Assembly: GCA_947259195.1 (NCBI GenBank)
Contig: CAMYLC010000190.1
Span: 1-33,958 of the forward strand
Length of the DNA stretch: 33,958 bases
Direction of reading: 5' to 3'
Source: Thermoanaerobaculia bacterium
GTDB lineage: Bacteria; Acidobacteriota; Thermoanaerobaculia; Multivoradales; JAHEKO01
Made by a program: the position numbers and the translations under genes. The notes below the pieces were generated by a model. It saw only the letters and a list, made by a program, of their open reading frames with translations. It searched no databases and had not been told where the DNA came from. Of this stretch, positions 25,399-32,510 are shown piece by piece. How positions within the stretch are numbered: position 1 is the first letter of the stretch; each line of letters opens with the position of its first letter.

Positions 25399-26344
25399 CT
25401 ACTCCACCGCACTCGACCAGGCGGAAGTACCGCCCGACTCGAAGCCATTGAAGAACACCTCGTTCCGGGCCGACGGTACCAAGAATAGGTTGTCGACTCT
25501 GAATCGACTGCCCAGCGTGCTGTCGTTGGTGCCGACGAAAATTCCGACACTCATGACCTCCCTGGGCACAGTGAAGCTAGTCGAGAAGCGCTCCCACACG
25601 CCGACCTGCTGAACATCGGCGTCCGCAGCTGCCTGAGTAATGAGGGAACCCCCGCAACCTGCCTCCGAGTAGAGGAGGAAGGCAGCCACATAGGTTTCCG
25701 CCAGATCCAACGCTTTGAACTCCCCGCTGCCAGAATAGAAGGGTGTTCGAGGCGCCGTGTCGAGATTCACGCACTTTGAGAGAAATGCACAAGAGTTCCC
25801 AGCTCCACAATCCGGAATATCCACCACGACTTCCGCCGACCCCAGAGGAGTACCGAGGCCGTCGAGCGTGAGCCGTCACCCAGGCCCGCACGCTGAAGAC
25901 ACTGCCGACGGGCAGACTGTTGACCACGTTGATCTGATTCCAACTACCCATCGCCGGGGAATCCACCTGGCGGTGATAGGTCTCGACGGCTCCACCGGTG
26001 CAATCCGTGGTCGAAACGACCTCCAGGCTGACCTGCACCGGATTGGTGTGGTTTTCGGCGCGGGCGAAGGCCAAGAAGCGCAGGGCATCCTCTGTGGCCA
26101 TGCCCTTCAACTCTGCGCGCTGACTCAGAGAATTGGCCCCCACCACGGAAGTGACCTTGGCGGCGCCGAGGCCCAGAAAGCCCAGCGAAGGATCGTGAGA
26201 CCAGGCACCATTCCCGGGTGTCCAACCGGAAAGATCGTTGGGAAACTCGAAGTTTTCGAGGAGGTAGGTGGCGCCCGGAGGCGCCGATCCGACGAGAAGA
26301 ATGAGTCCCGCTGTCAGGGTCCTGATCCGGATGCGTCGATTCAT
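25399..26344 (-). pseudogene. Secreted protein gene with one frameshift
   Basis: The start is ATG 26344 (MNRRIRIRTLTAGLILL), behind a strong GGAGGAGG, with a signal peptide ending near PPGA. The first frame is good through SVRAWVTA (near 25870). The following expected residues (TLDGLGTPLGSAEVVVDIPDC) are in another frame, which then stays open to a TGA at 25399. The span is 946 bases, one more than a multiple of three, so a one-base insertion near 25868-25872 explains it; the intact product would be 314 aa. The content (YLLENFEFPNDLSGW, then a beta-rich region and FFNGFESGGTSAWSSAVE) looks like a secreted carbohydrate-binding-like or adhesion-like protein with a GFESG tail that is common in such exported proteins. 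It may be a true pseudogene or a sequence error. Confidence 0.75.
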
Positions 26345-26539
26345 TGCGCCTCCTCCACGTCGGTCCTTCGTCGTCTCTTTCACTTCGCGATCCAAGTCGA
26401 GGATCGGGGAAGTCTGCGCTACCCAATGTCGAGTGTTGGCCGAAAGGCACCACGAGATTCGCGATTGTGGAAGGAGCTCAGGCCCCTAGGACTGCTAGCA
26501 TCCCTGTCGGCAAACCAGGACTGCAAAAGGAGCGAGATC

Positions 26540-28150
26540 ATGAAGGTCGGAACGTCCTATAAACATGCCGACATCGCCGGCGACTACGACGCCATCGTCG
26601 TCGGCTCGGGGATGGGTGGCCTTACGGCGGCAGCCCTGCTGGCGAAACATGGTGGCAAGCGCGTCCTGGTTCTCGAGCGCCACTACACCGCTGGTGGCTT
26701 CACCCACACGTTTCGTCGGCCGGGGTACGAATGGGATGTCGGCGTGCACTACATCGGCCAGGTCATGGATCCCGACTCGCCCGTGCGCCAGGCCTTCGAC
26801 GACCTGACCAATGCCCAGCTCGACTGGGCAGACATGGGGTCGGTCTACGACAGGGTCATCATCGGCGACGATGCCTACGACTTCGTCAAGGGCAAGGAGA
26901 ACTGGCGAGCTCGGATGCACGGTTACTTCCCCGAGGACCGCGAGGCCATCGACCGGTACCTCGACCTTCTCCGCTCAACCTATCGGCGCGCCGGACTCTT
27001 CTTCGCCGAGAAGGCCATGCCACCCTTCATGGCAAACCTGGCAGGAGGCCTGATGCGTCGCCCCCTGATGCGCCGGGCGCGGAAGTCTACACGCGAGACC
27101 CTCGAGGAGCTCACCTCTGACCAGAGGCTCATCGGGGTGCTCACCGGACAGTGGGGCGATCACGGTCTACCGCCGTCGCAAAGTAGCTTCTTCATGCACG
27201 CGCTGATCGCAGGGCACTACCTGAAGGGGGGCGCTTATCCTGTGGGCGGTGCATCGCGGATTGCAGCCACCATCGAACCCCTCATCGAGGCGGCTGGCGG
27301 GGCCGTCGTGACCAGCGCGGAGGTCAGCGAGATCCTCGTGGACGAGAGACGCGCCGTAGGAGTCCGGATGTCCGATGGCAACGAGCTCCGCGCCCCAGCC
27401 ATCATCAGCAACGCGGGAGTCTCCAACACCTTCTCCCGACTTTTGCCGACGGAAGTCGCCTCGCGTCTCGGGCTGCGGCACTTGGCAGAACGCTACGAGC
27501 CGTCCACGGGGCACCTGTCTCTCTATGTCGGGTTGCGGGAGACCGCTTCCGACCTTGGCCTGGAGAAGACCAACCTCTGGATCTACCCGCACCACGATCA
27601 CGACAAGAACGTCGAGCGATTTCTCGCCGACCCGGACGCACCACTACCTGTGGCTTACCTCTCCTTTCCCTCGGCCAAGGATCCGGACTTCGAAAGACGC
27701 TGCCCCGGGAGTGCCACCATCGAAGTCGTGACGCTGGCGCCGTACGAGTGGTTCCGGAAGTGGAAGGACAAACCCTGGAATAAGCGGGGCGAGGACTACG
27801 AAGAGTTCAAGGCGAAGCTCACCCAGCGGCTACTCGAGCCTCTGTACGAGCATTGCTCCCAGACCCAGGGCAAGGTCGACTATGCAGAGCTTTCGACGCC
27901 CCTTTCGACGAAGCACTTCGCCGGCTACACTCAAGGCGAGATCTACGGACTGGCGCCGACCCCGGAACGGTTCGCCGAACGGGCACTCAAGCCCCGCACA
28001 CCCGTGCCCGGCCTCTACCTCACTGGGTCCGACGCCTCAACAGCCGGCGTGGCGGGTGCCCTCTACGGCGGTCTTTTCGCAGCGTCAGCGGTCTTGCGCC
28101 GCGACCTCCGAGGCGCCGTCGCCAAGGGCGCCGAGGCCGCCCGCGCCTAG
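26540..28150 (+). CDS. FAD-dependent oxidoreductase, phytoene desaturase / RetSat-like
   Basis: 536 aa from ATG 26540, with AAAGGAG at 26526-26532. A longer open frame to 25757 overlaps another gene and is not used. The N-terminal FAD-binding motif is GSGMGGLTAA (GxGxxG at residues 22-27), then LVLERHYTAGG with the ribose-binding Glu. The GGAYPVGGASRIAATI stretch and the C-terminal LYLTGSDASTAGVAGALYGG (FAD-binding) match the carotenoid isomerase/phytoene desaturase and retinol saturase family. The reaction is likely redox or isomerisation on an isoprenoid or other long hydrophobic polyene. The substrate is unknown, and no crtB/crtE-type genes are nearby. It converges with the YdhR-like gene, 12 bases apart. 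Confidence 0.9.
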   Translation: MKVGTSYKHADIAGDYDAIVVGSGMGGLTAAALLAKHGGKRVLVLERHYTAGGFTHTFRRPGYEWDVGVHYIGQVMDPDSPVRQAFDDLTNAQLDWADMGSVYDRVIIGDDAYDFVKGKENWRARMHGYFPEDREAIDRYLDLLRSTYRRAGLFFAEKAMPPFMANLAGGLMRRPLMRRARKSTRETLEELTSDQRLIGVLTGQWGDHGLPPSQSSFFMHALIAGHYLKGGAYPVGGASRIAATIEPLIEAAGGAVVTSAEVSEILVDERRAVGVRMSDGNELRAPAIISNAGVSNTFSRLLPTEVASRLGLRHLAERYEPSTGHLSLYVGLRETASDLGLEKTNLWIYPHHDHDKNVERFLADPDAPLPVAYLSFPSAKDPDFERRCPGSATIEVVTLAPYEWFRKWKDKPWNKRGEDYEEFKAKLTQRLLEPLYEHCSQTQGKVDYAELSTPLSTKHFAGYTQGEIYGLAPTPERFAERALKPRTPVPGLYLTGSDASTAGVAGALYGGLFAASAVLRRDLRGAVAKGAEAARA

Positions 28151-28162
28151 GGCAGACCTGGC

Positions 28163-28489
28163 CTACGTTGCGACGGCCACTTCCACCGGCCCGCGAGTCA
28201 CTGCCGTGGCGGCGTCCATGACCTCGAAGGTCTTGGCGGAGAACTCGCTGACAGCAGGATGGGCCTGGACGTCAGCAGCGAGCTGACTGGCAAGAAATAG
28301 TCGCAGGGCTTCCTCGCTCTCGAAGTAGTAGATCCCTCCCGCCTCACTCTCGGTCGCGTTGAGGATCCACACCTTCCAGACTAGACCGGGAACCTCGGAA
28401 AACGCTTCGGCCAGCGATGCCGCCAACTCTTCGTACTCGGACCTTCTGACACTGAACTTGAAGTTGACCTGAAGAACTGTTTCCGCCAT
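28163..28489 (-). CDS. YdhR-like monooxygenase-fold protein
   Basis: 108 aa from ATG 28489, with AAAGGAGT upstream; a longer frame to 28678 is not used. E. coli YdhR is of similar length (about 101 aa). The motif VPGLVWKVWILNATESEAGG, then IYYFESEEAL, is the YdhR signature (GFLWKVW...EAGGIYLF in E. coli). These are small dimeric ferredoxin-like (alpha+beta barrel) proteins annotated as putative monooxygenases, and no cofactor or reaction is proven. Cytoplasmic. It ends 12 bases from the flavoenzyme stop on the other strand. Confident on family, uncertain on role. Confidence 0.88.
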   Translation of the reverse strand: MAETVLQVNFKFSVRRSEYEELAASLAEAFSEVPGLVWKVWILNATESEAGGIYYFESEEALRLFLASQLAADVQAHPAVSEFSAKTFEVMDAATAVTRGPVEVAVAT

Positions 28490-28835
28490 TTTCGACACTC
28501 CTTTCTGTGTCGTTTCAGTTGCCCTTCGGCAGCCCGGCGATCTTTGGGTCCTTCGTGTTCTTTCGTCCCGGCCCTGCAAGAAGGAGGCGAGGACCCGTGG
28601 CTTTGCGGCCCTGGGTTTTCCCAGGTGAGCCTTTATCGAGGGATGTACCAGCCTACTCCTGCCGGATTGTCGATGCAAACCCCATTGGGCCAGGGAAGCC
28701 CTATTCCGAGAAGTGCTGGCACCTCTCGAGACAGCACTTCTCTATCAGGCTCTGCTGGGCGTCCGAAACCGCAATTCGGGTAGGACTTCCCCACCCCTCC
28801 AGTCGGGCGGGGGACGTTGGCAACGGGGTGCCAGC
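28490..28835. other. Intergenic stretch with hairpins, no gene seen
   Basis: No credible coding frame is visible; frames here are antisense or upstream extensions. It holds a CCTGGG-tttt-CCCAGG hairpin (28610-28625), a perfect 11-bp inverted repeat (28708-28742) and a Gly-codon-like GGGCGGGGG stretch near 28804. It serves as leader of the YdhR-like gene and 3' end of the lipoprotein hydrolase gene. Confidence 0.5.
28708..28742. repeat. Perfect 11-bp inverted repeat
   Basis: GAGAAGTGCTG (28708-28718) pairs with CAGCACTTCTC (28732-28742) across 13 bases. No T-run follows on the minus strand. It is 94 bases past the stop of the lipoprotein hydrolase at 28836 and may be that gene's transcript end or a small palindromic element. 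Confidence 0.45.
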
Positions 28836-29822
28836 TCAATCGAGCCGATGAAGCGCGGCGGTGGTGGTCGAGGTCGGCCGGTTCTCGATCTCGTCGAAGA
28901 ACATCGTCACTTGCTCTACGAACTCGATGGGCTTCTCTTCCATCGGCGAATGCCCAGTCCCCTCGATGGCTACGAAACGGCAGTCCGGCACCAGGCCGCA
29001 GTGGAAGCTGCCGACCTCCGGCCCTACGACCTCGTCCTGAGCGCCCCAAAGGACCAGGGTGGGGACAGCAAGGTTCTCGTAGCGGATCTCGCGGGGCTCC
29101 AGGTTCGGCGGCAGCGGTCGAGTGAGTCCCCGGTAGGCTCGGGCAGCTCCCTCCACTCGCAGCCGATCGAGGTAGGCACGAATGAGCTCGTCCGTGATCA
29201 GAGATTCGTCGTAGTAGGCGCGATGGAACGCGCTTTCGACCGTCTCGGGCTTGAGTGCCAGGCCCCGGACATAGATCCAGTTGAAGAGTCCGACCCGGGC
29301 AAACCACTTGCGCCGGATCATGGGAAAGTCGACCGCCGCGCTGTCCACCAGCACCATCGATCTCACTCGTTCGGGATGGTCGGCAGCCAGCGCCATGGTG
29401 ATCGCTCCGCCGTAGGAGTGGCCGACGATGTGGGCACTCTCGATTCCCAGGGAATCCATGACCCCCAGGACGATCTCGACCTGGTCATCCCGGGTGAAGG
29501 GCCGCCCATTCTCCGGACGCTCGGTCCAGCCGAAGCCGAAGAGATCGAGGGCCACGACGCGGTACTCGTCAGCCAGGTCCGGCATCACCTTCCGCCAGCT
29601 GTAGCTCGAGGCTCCGAAGCCGTGGAGCAACAACACAGGTTCACCGTGGCCAACTTGCTCCGCGTACACGAGCCGCCCCTCGACCTGCACCAACTGCTCA
29701 CCAAGCTTCGCTTGAGGCTGCTCCAGTGGCTGGACGGCAACGCATGCGGACAGCAGGCCGGCCGCGAACAAGCAGCAGAGGAGCCCAAGAGGTCGAGTTC
29801 TTCTTACGGAGCGGCCTTGCAT
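28836..29822 (-). CDS. Lipoprotein alpha/beta hydrolase
   Basis: 328 aa. The N-terminus has a lipoprotein signal with lipobox LSAC, Cys27, so the enzyme is anchored at a membrane with the domain outside the cytoplasm. HGFGASSYSW is the oxyanion region; triad Ser136 in GHSYGG, Asp in LWGAQDEV, His in GTGHSPMEEKP. The fold is like epoxide hydrolase/haloalkane dehalogenase/esterase enzymes; a Cap with WIYVRGLALKPE is present. Reaction unknown. It is divergent from the cytochrome c peroxidase gene with 162 bases between. The upstream ribosome site is weak (GGAGGCGG some 20 bases away), so the start is only fair. Confidence 0.87.
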   Translation of the reverse strand: MQGRSVRRTRPLGLLCCLFAAGLLSACVAVQPLEQPQAKLGEQLVQVEGRLVYAEQVGHGEPVLLLHGFGASSYSWRKVMPDLADEYRVVALDLFGFGWTERPENGRPFTRDDQVEIVLGVMDSLGIESAHIVGHSYGGAITMALAADHPERVRSMVLVDSAAVDFPMIRRKWFARVGLFNWIYVRGLALKPETVESAFHRAYYDESLITDELIRAYLDRLRVEGAARAYRGLTRPLPPNLEPREIRYENLAVPTLVLWGAQDEVVGPEVGSFHCGLVPDCRFVAIEGTGHSPMEEKPIEFVEQVTMFFDEIENRPTSTTTAALHRLD

Positions 29823-29899
29823 CGGCCGGGCATTCTACCGCCTCCAGCATCTGGGTCAAAGTCCACTACCCGGAAAGGTGTTGCGCCGCGATACGATGA

Positions 29900-29930
29900 G
29901 CTCTAGCATCGGTGGGCTCTAGCATCGGTG
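29900..29930 (+). repeat. Tandem 15-bp repeat upstream of the peroxidase gene
   Basis: GCTCTAGCATCGGTG occurs at 29900-29914 and again at 29916-29930, one base apart. The first copy contains TAGCAT (29904-29909), 17 bases after TTGCGC (29881-29886), a possible sigma-70 promoter. The second may be a duplicated site for a regulator. Confidence 0.5.
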
Positions 29931-29984
29931 CTGGGTTTCGTGTCACCCGCACGAGTTCTCTTTGCACTCGAGAGGAGGAAGCAC

Positions 29985-31037
29985 ATGCCAATCCGGTATT
30001 CGATCCTGCCAGTCGTACTAGCCCTGGTGGCTATCGGCTGCTCACCAGCCGACGAAGTCGTCGAGGTCGTCGAAACACCCCAGCCGGCACCCTCGATCGA
30101 CGATCTCTGGGAGCAGGCGAATCTAAGGTTCAGCCCAGTGCCAACCACGGCAGAGAACCCCGACAATCCGCTGACCGAAGCCAAGATCGCCCTCGGCAAG
30201 GCGCTTTACTACGACCCCCAACTCTCGAAGGACGGCACGATCAGCTGCAACTCCTGCCACGACCTGGCCACCTTCGGCGTCGACAACGAACCCACTTCGG
30301 ATGGGGTCGACGGCCAGATCGGCGACCGCAACTCGCCGACGGTGCTGAATGCCGCCTTTCATCAGTCGCAGTTCTGGGATGGTCGGGCCAAGGACGTCGA
30401 AGAGCAAGCCGGCATGCCGATCCTCAACCCGGTGGAGATGGCCATCCCGAGCAAGGAGTTTCTGGTCGATCGTTTGAGCGCGATCGAGGACTACCCGCCG
30501 ATGTTCGCCGCCGCCTTTCCGGAAGACGCCGAACCGCTCACCTACCGGAATATCGAGAAGGCTCTCGGCGCCTTCGAGCGCACGCTGATCACGCCGAGTC
30601 GCTTCGATATCTATCTCGAAGGCGACCAGGAGGCCCTGACTCCGCAGGAGCTCGCCGGCATGGAGAAGTTCATCCAGCTCAACTGCACCTCCTGCCACAA
30701 CGGTGTCAACGTCGGCGCGCACAGCTTCCAGAAATTCGGTCTGGCCGGCGACTATTGGGAGCACACCGGCAGCGAGAAGATCGACGAAGGCCGCTTCGCC
30801 GTGACCGAGGATGAAACGGACAAGTTCGTGTTCCGGGTGGCTTCCCTGCGCAACGTCGCCGAGACCGCGCCCTACTTCCACGATGGCAGCGTCGAGTCCC
30901 TCGAAGAGGCGATCCGAATCATGGTCACGGTCCAGCTCGGCATCGAGCTCACCGACGAGGAGGTCGAGAACCTGGCGGCGTTTCTACGCAGCCTGACCGG
31001 CGAGGTGCCGGCAGAGGCCTTGCAGAGCTCGGGTTGA
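29985..31037 (+). CDS. Diheme cytochrome c peroxidase, lipoprotein
   Basis: 350 aa from ATG 29985, with GAGGAGG at 29972-29978; an in-frame ATG at 29928 lacks one. Lipobox IGC with Cys19 suggests lipid anchoring in the periplasm. Two haem c sites, CNSCH (88-92) and CTSCH (234-238), with NPVEMA and YFHDGS regions expected for bacterial CcpA/MauG-family enzymes. It should reduce H2O2 using electrons from a small cytochrome or copper protein. Length is normal. It would need haem attachment proteins elsewhere. Together with its neighbours it gives no clear pathway; it is convergent with the CoA-binding gene, 18 bases apart. Confidence 0.93.
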   Translation: MPIRYSILPVVLALVAIGCSPADEVVEVVETPQPAPSIDDLWEQANLRFSPVPTTAENPDNPLTEAKIALGKALYYDPQLSKDGTISCNSCHDLATFGVDNEPTSDGVDGQIGDRNSPTVLNAAFHQSQFWDGRAKDVEEQAGMPILNPVEMAIPSKEFLVDRLSAIEDYPPMFAAAFPEDAEPLTYRNIEKALGAFERTLITPSRFDIYLEGDQEALTPQELAGMEKFIQLNCTSCHNGVNVGAHSFQKFGLAGDYWEHTGSEKIDEGRFAVTEDETDKFVFRVASLRNVAETAPYFHDGSVESLEEAIRIMVTVQLGIELTDEEVENLAAFLRSLTGEVPAEALQSSG

Positions 31038-31055
31038 GCAGCGGGGATCCACACC

Positions 31056-31526
31056 TCAGGGCAGCTTGTGGGTGCGCCCCAGAAACCAGCGCATGCATCG
31101 ATGGCCGAGATCGGCCCCCTTACCGAACATCAGGGGACAGCCGCCGGGTATCACGTCGATACCGTGTTCACGGCCGTACGCTGTCGCTGCATCCGAGACG
31201 CTGCTGCTCTTGGCTCCGAAGAGCTTGTTGTAGTGCATCCAGACATGGGAGACGCCGGAGTCCACGCACTCGTGCATGACCTTCTCTGTGATCTCCGGGC
31301 GGGTCACGACCACAGCCGCATCGACACCTTCGGGAATCGACTTCAGATCGGGATAGCAGGTCTCGCCATCCACCTCCGTGGCATGCGGATTGACCGGCAC
31401 CACCTCGTAGCCCCGCTTGCGCAGGGCCCTGAAGATGGCATTGCCGGTGCCCTGTTTGCGGGAGACACCGACGACCGCGATTCGGCTCTGGGACAGCAAG
31501 GCTTCCGCCTGGGTCTGGATGGTCAT
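31056..31526 (-). CDS. CoA-binding domain protein (YccU-like)
   Basis: 156 aa from ATG 31526, with GAGGAAC just upstream. The Rossmann-like CoA-binding domain is clear: IAVVGVSRKQGTGNAIF, VVPVNPHATEVDGETCYPDL and VIPGGCPLMFGKGAD. This is the YccU/CoA_binding_2 family, small cytoplasmic proteins with a CoA-binding fold and no proven reaction. A Cys in the GGCPLM motif is conserved in the family. A longer frame to 31553 is not used. It is downstream of the SnoaL/DUF4440-like gene on the same strand, with a palindrome between them. Confidence 0.9.
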   Translation of the reverse strand: MTIQTQAEALLSQSRIAVVGVSRKQGTGNAIFRALRKRGYEVVPVNPHATEVDGETCYPDLKSIPEGVDAAVVVTRPEITEKVMHECVDSGVSHVWMHYNKLFGAKSSSVSDAATAYGREHGIDVIPGGCPLMFGKGADLGHRCMRWFLGRTHKLP

Positions 31527-31565
31527 GTTCCTCGACCTCCTTCCAGGCTCCATCCTACACCTGGA

Positions 31566-31589
31566 AGGGCCGGCGCAAAGGCCGGCCCT
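31566..31589 (-). repeat. GCCGGC-type intergenic palindrome
   Basis: AGGGCCGGC (31566-31574) pairs with GCCGGCCCT (31581-31589) across GCAAAG. It sits between two minus-strand genes without a U-tract. The right arm and flank (GCCGGCCCTCCAA) resemble 8699-8713 (GCCGGCCCCCTCCAA), so it may be a short dispersed element. Confidence 0.5.
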
Positions 31590-31620
31590 CCAACAAAATG
31601 CCTCGTGCTACGAAGCAACC

Positions 31621-32076
31621 CTACTCGGGCATCGGAGCCGGCGCGTCCATGTTCCAGATGTCGGCGTGGATCTGCCATTTGCCATCGATCCACTTGGACA
31701 CACTCATCCATTTGCCTTCGGTCATGGTGTTGCCATCGGCATCGATTCCCTTGAAGGTGCCCCGCGCGACTCCCACCTCTCCACTGACCATCGATTCGAC
31801 GGTTTCGATATCGACCTTCGCCAGCCCTGCATCCATGCCACCCTGAACCTGGGCCTGAATGGAGGCACGACCCTTGGCGATCGGCATGTCGGGAGGCATC
31901 CGCATCCCATCTTCGAGGTACAGGGCGGCCACCGCAGCCGCACCTTCGTTGTTGTAGGCCGCCTCCCAGTTGTCAGCCAACTTCTCGTACTCTGCCGCCT
32001 CGTGGTGCGCGGCGAAAACCGCCGAGCCCGCCAACAGTGCGACCACTACCAAACACAAAGTTACTTTCTGGTTCAA
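31621..32076 (-). CDS. Secreted SnoaL/DUF4440-like protein
   Basis: 151 aa if started at TTG 32076 (read as M, then NQKVTLCLVVVALL), which follows GGGAGG with 9 bases spacing; an ATG at 32115 lies before that ribosome site and is less likely. A signal peptide ends near VFA. The mature chain has ADNWEAAYNNEGAAAVAALYLEDGMRMPPD, then GKWMSVSKWIDGKWQIHADIWN, the typical cone-shaped NTF2-like fold of DUF4440/SnoaL proteins. The ligand or reaction is unknown; many are small-molecule binders. Exported to the periplasm. Near the RelE remnant, which is on the other strand. Confidence 0.85.
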   Translation of the reverse strand: MNQKVTLCLVVVALLAGSAVFAAHHEAAEYEKLADNWEAAYNNEGAAAVAALYLEDGMRMPPDMPIAKGRASIQAQVQGGMDAGLAKVDIETVESMVSGEVGVARGTFKGIDADGNTMTEGKWMSVSKWIDGKWQIHADIWNMDAPAPMPE

Positions 32077-32233
32077 AACGAAGTTCCTCCCTAAATCCTC
32101 CGCGCGGCGGACCATCCGCGATGCGGCCCAACTTCCCAGCTTTCATTCGGGAACGGTGACTCTACGTCATTCAGGGACCAATCGGCAAGGTCCGGGCTTT
32201 CCGGGATGCAGGGCTCCTCTCCCGGAATCCGTC

Positions 32234-32395
32234 CTAAAGGCGCCGCTCTATAGGTGCCAGGCTCTGAGCGGGCAATGGCGCGGCCTTCGGCGACTCCGGG
32301 TCCGGGACGTGCGCGTGATCTACGGATTCGACGGTACCGATCTGTTGATCGAAGTGCTCCGCGTCGGGCACCGCCGCGAGGTCTATCGTCGCTAG
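32234..32395 (+). pseudogene. 5'-truncated RelE/ParE-type toxin remnant
   Basis: The frame reads LKAPLYRCQALSGQWRGLRRL, then RVRDVRVIYGFDGTDLLIEVLRVGHRREVYRR and stops at 32395. This is the C-terminal half of a RelE-family toxin (LSG-W-G-RLRVGDYRVIY ... VGHRREVYR). The N-terminal strands and helices are absent, and upstream codons give no toxin-like sequence, so the gene is truncated. Coordinates of the left end are approximate. No antitoxin gene is adjacent. Confidence 0.8.
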
Positions 32396-32415
32396 AGCGG
32401 ACTCTCCATTTGAAG

Positions 32416-32436
32416 CGGCCGGACCTGTGCCGGCCG
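32416..32436. repeat. CGGCCGG palindrome after the RelE remnant
   Basis: CGGCCGG (32416-32422) pairs with CCGGCCG (32430-32436) across a 7-base loop, 20 bases after the remnant's stop codon. It could be an old terminator stem, but the following sequence is C-rich, not T-rich. Confidence 0.4.
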
Positions 32437-32438
32437 AG

Positions 32439-32488
32439 CCCCCTAAGCCCCTAATCCCCTATGCCCATATACCCCTCTTCCCCACCCC
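32439..32488 (-). other. G-quadruplex-like tract (G-runs on the minus strand)
   Basis: Seven runs of three to five C on + (32439-32443, 32448-32451, 32456-32459, 32464-32466, 32472-32475, 32480-32483, 32485-32488) are spaced by 1 to 5 bases, mostly as CCCCTAA/CCCCTAT units. The minus strand therefore carries runs of G with loops short enough for a canonical quadruplex. It lies 22 bases past the stop of the minus-strand vWA gene, so its 3' RNA could fold. Confidence 0.6.
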
Positions 32489-32510
32489 TTCCGGCGGCCG
32501 ACATCCACCG

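Noticed and set aside
25757..28150. A 797-aa version of the flavoenzyme from the longer open frame.
   Set aside because: The first 260 codons are antisense to the secreted protein gene and have no domain; ATG 26540 has a strong ribosome site and begins right before the FAD motif.
26540..28489. The flavoenzyme and YdhR-like gene as one carotenoid pathway unit.
   Set aside because: They are convergent, so not an operon, and no other carotenoid gene is present.
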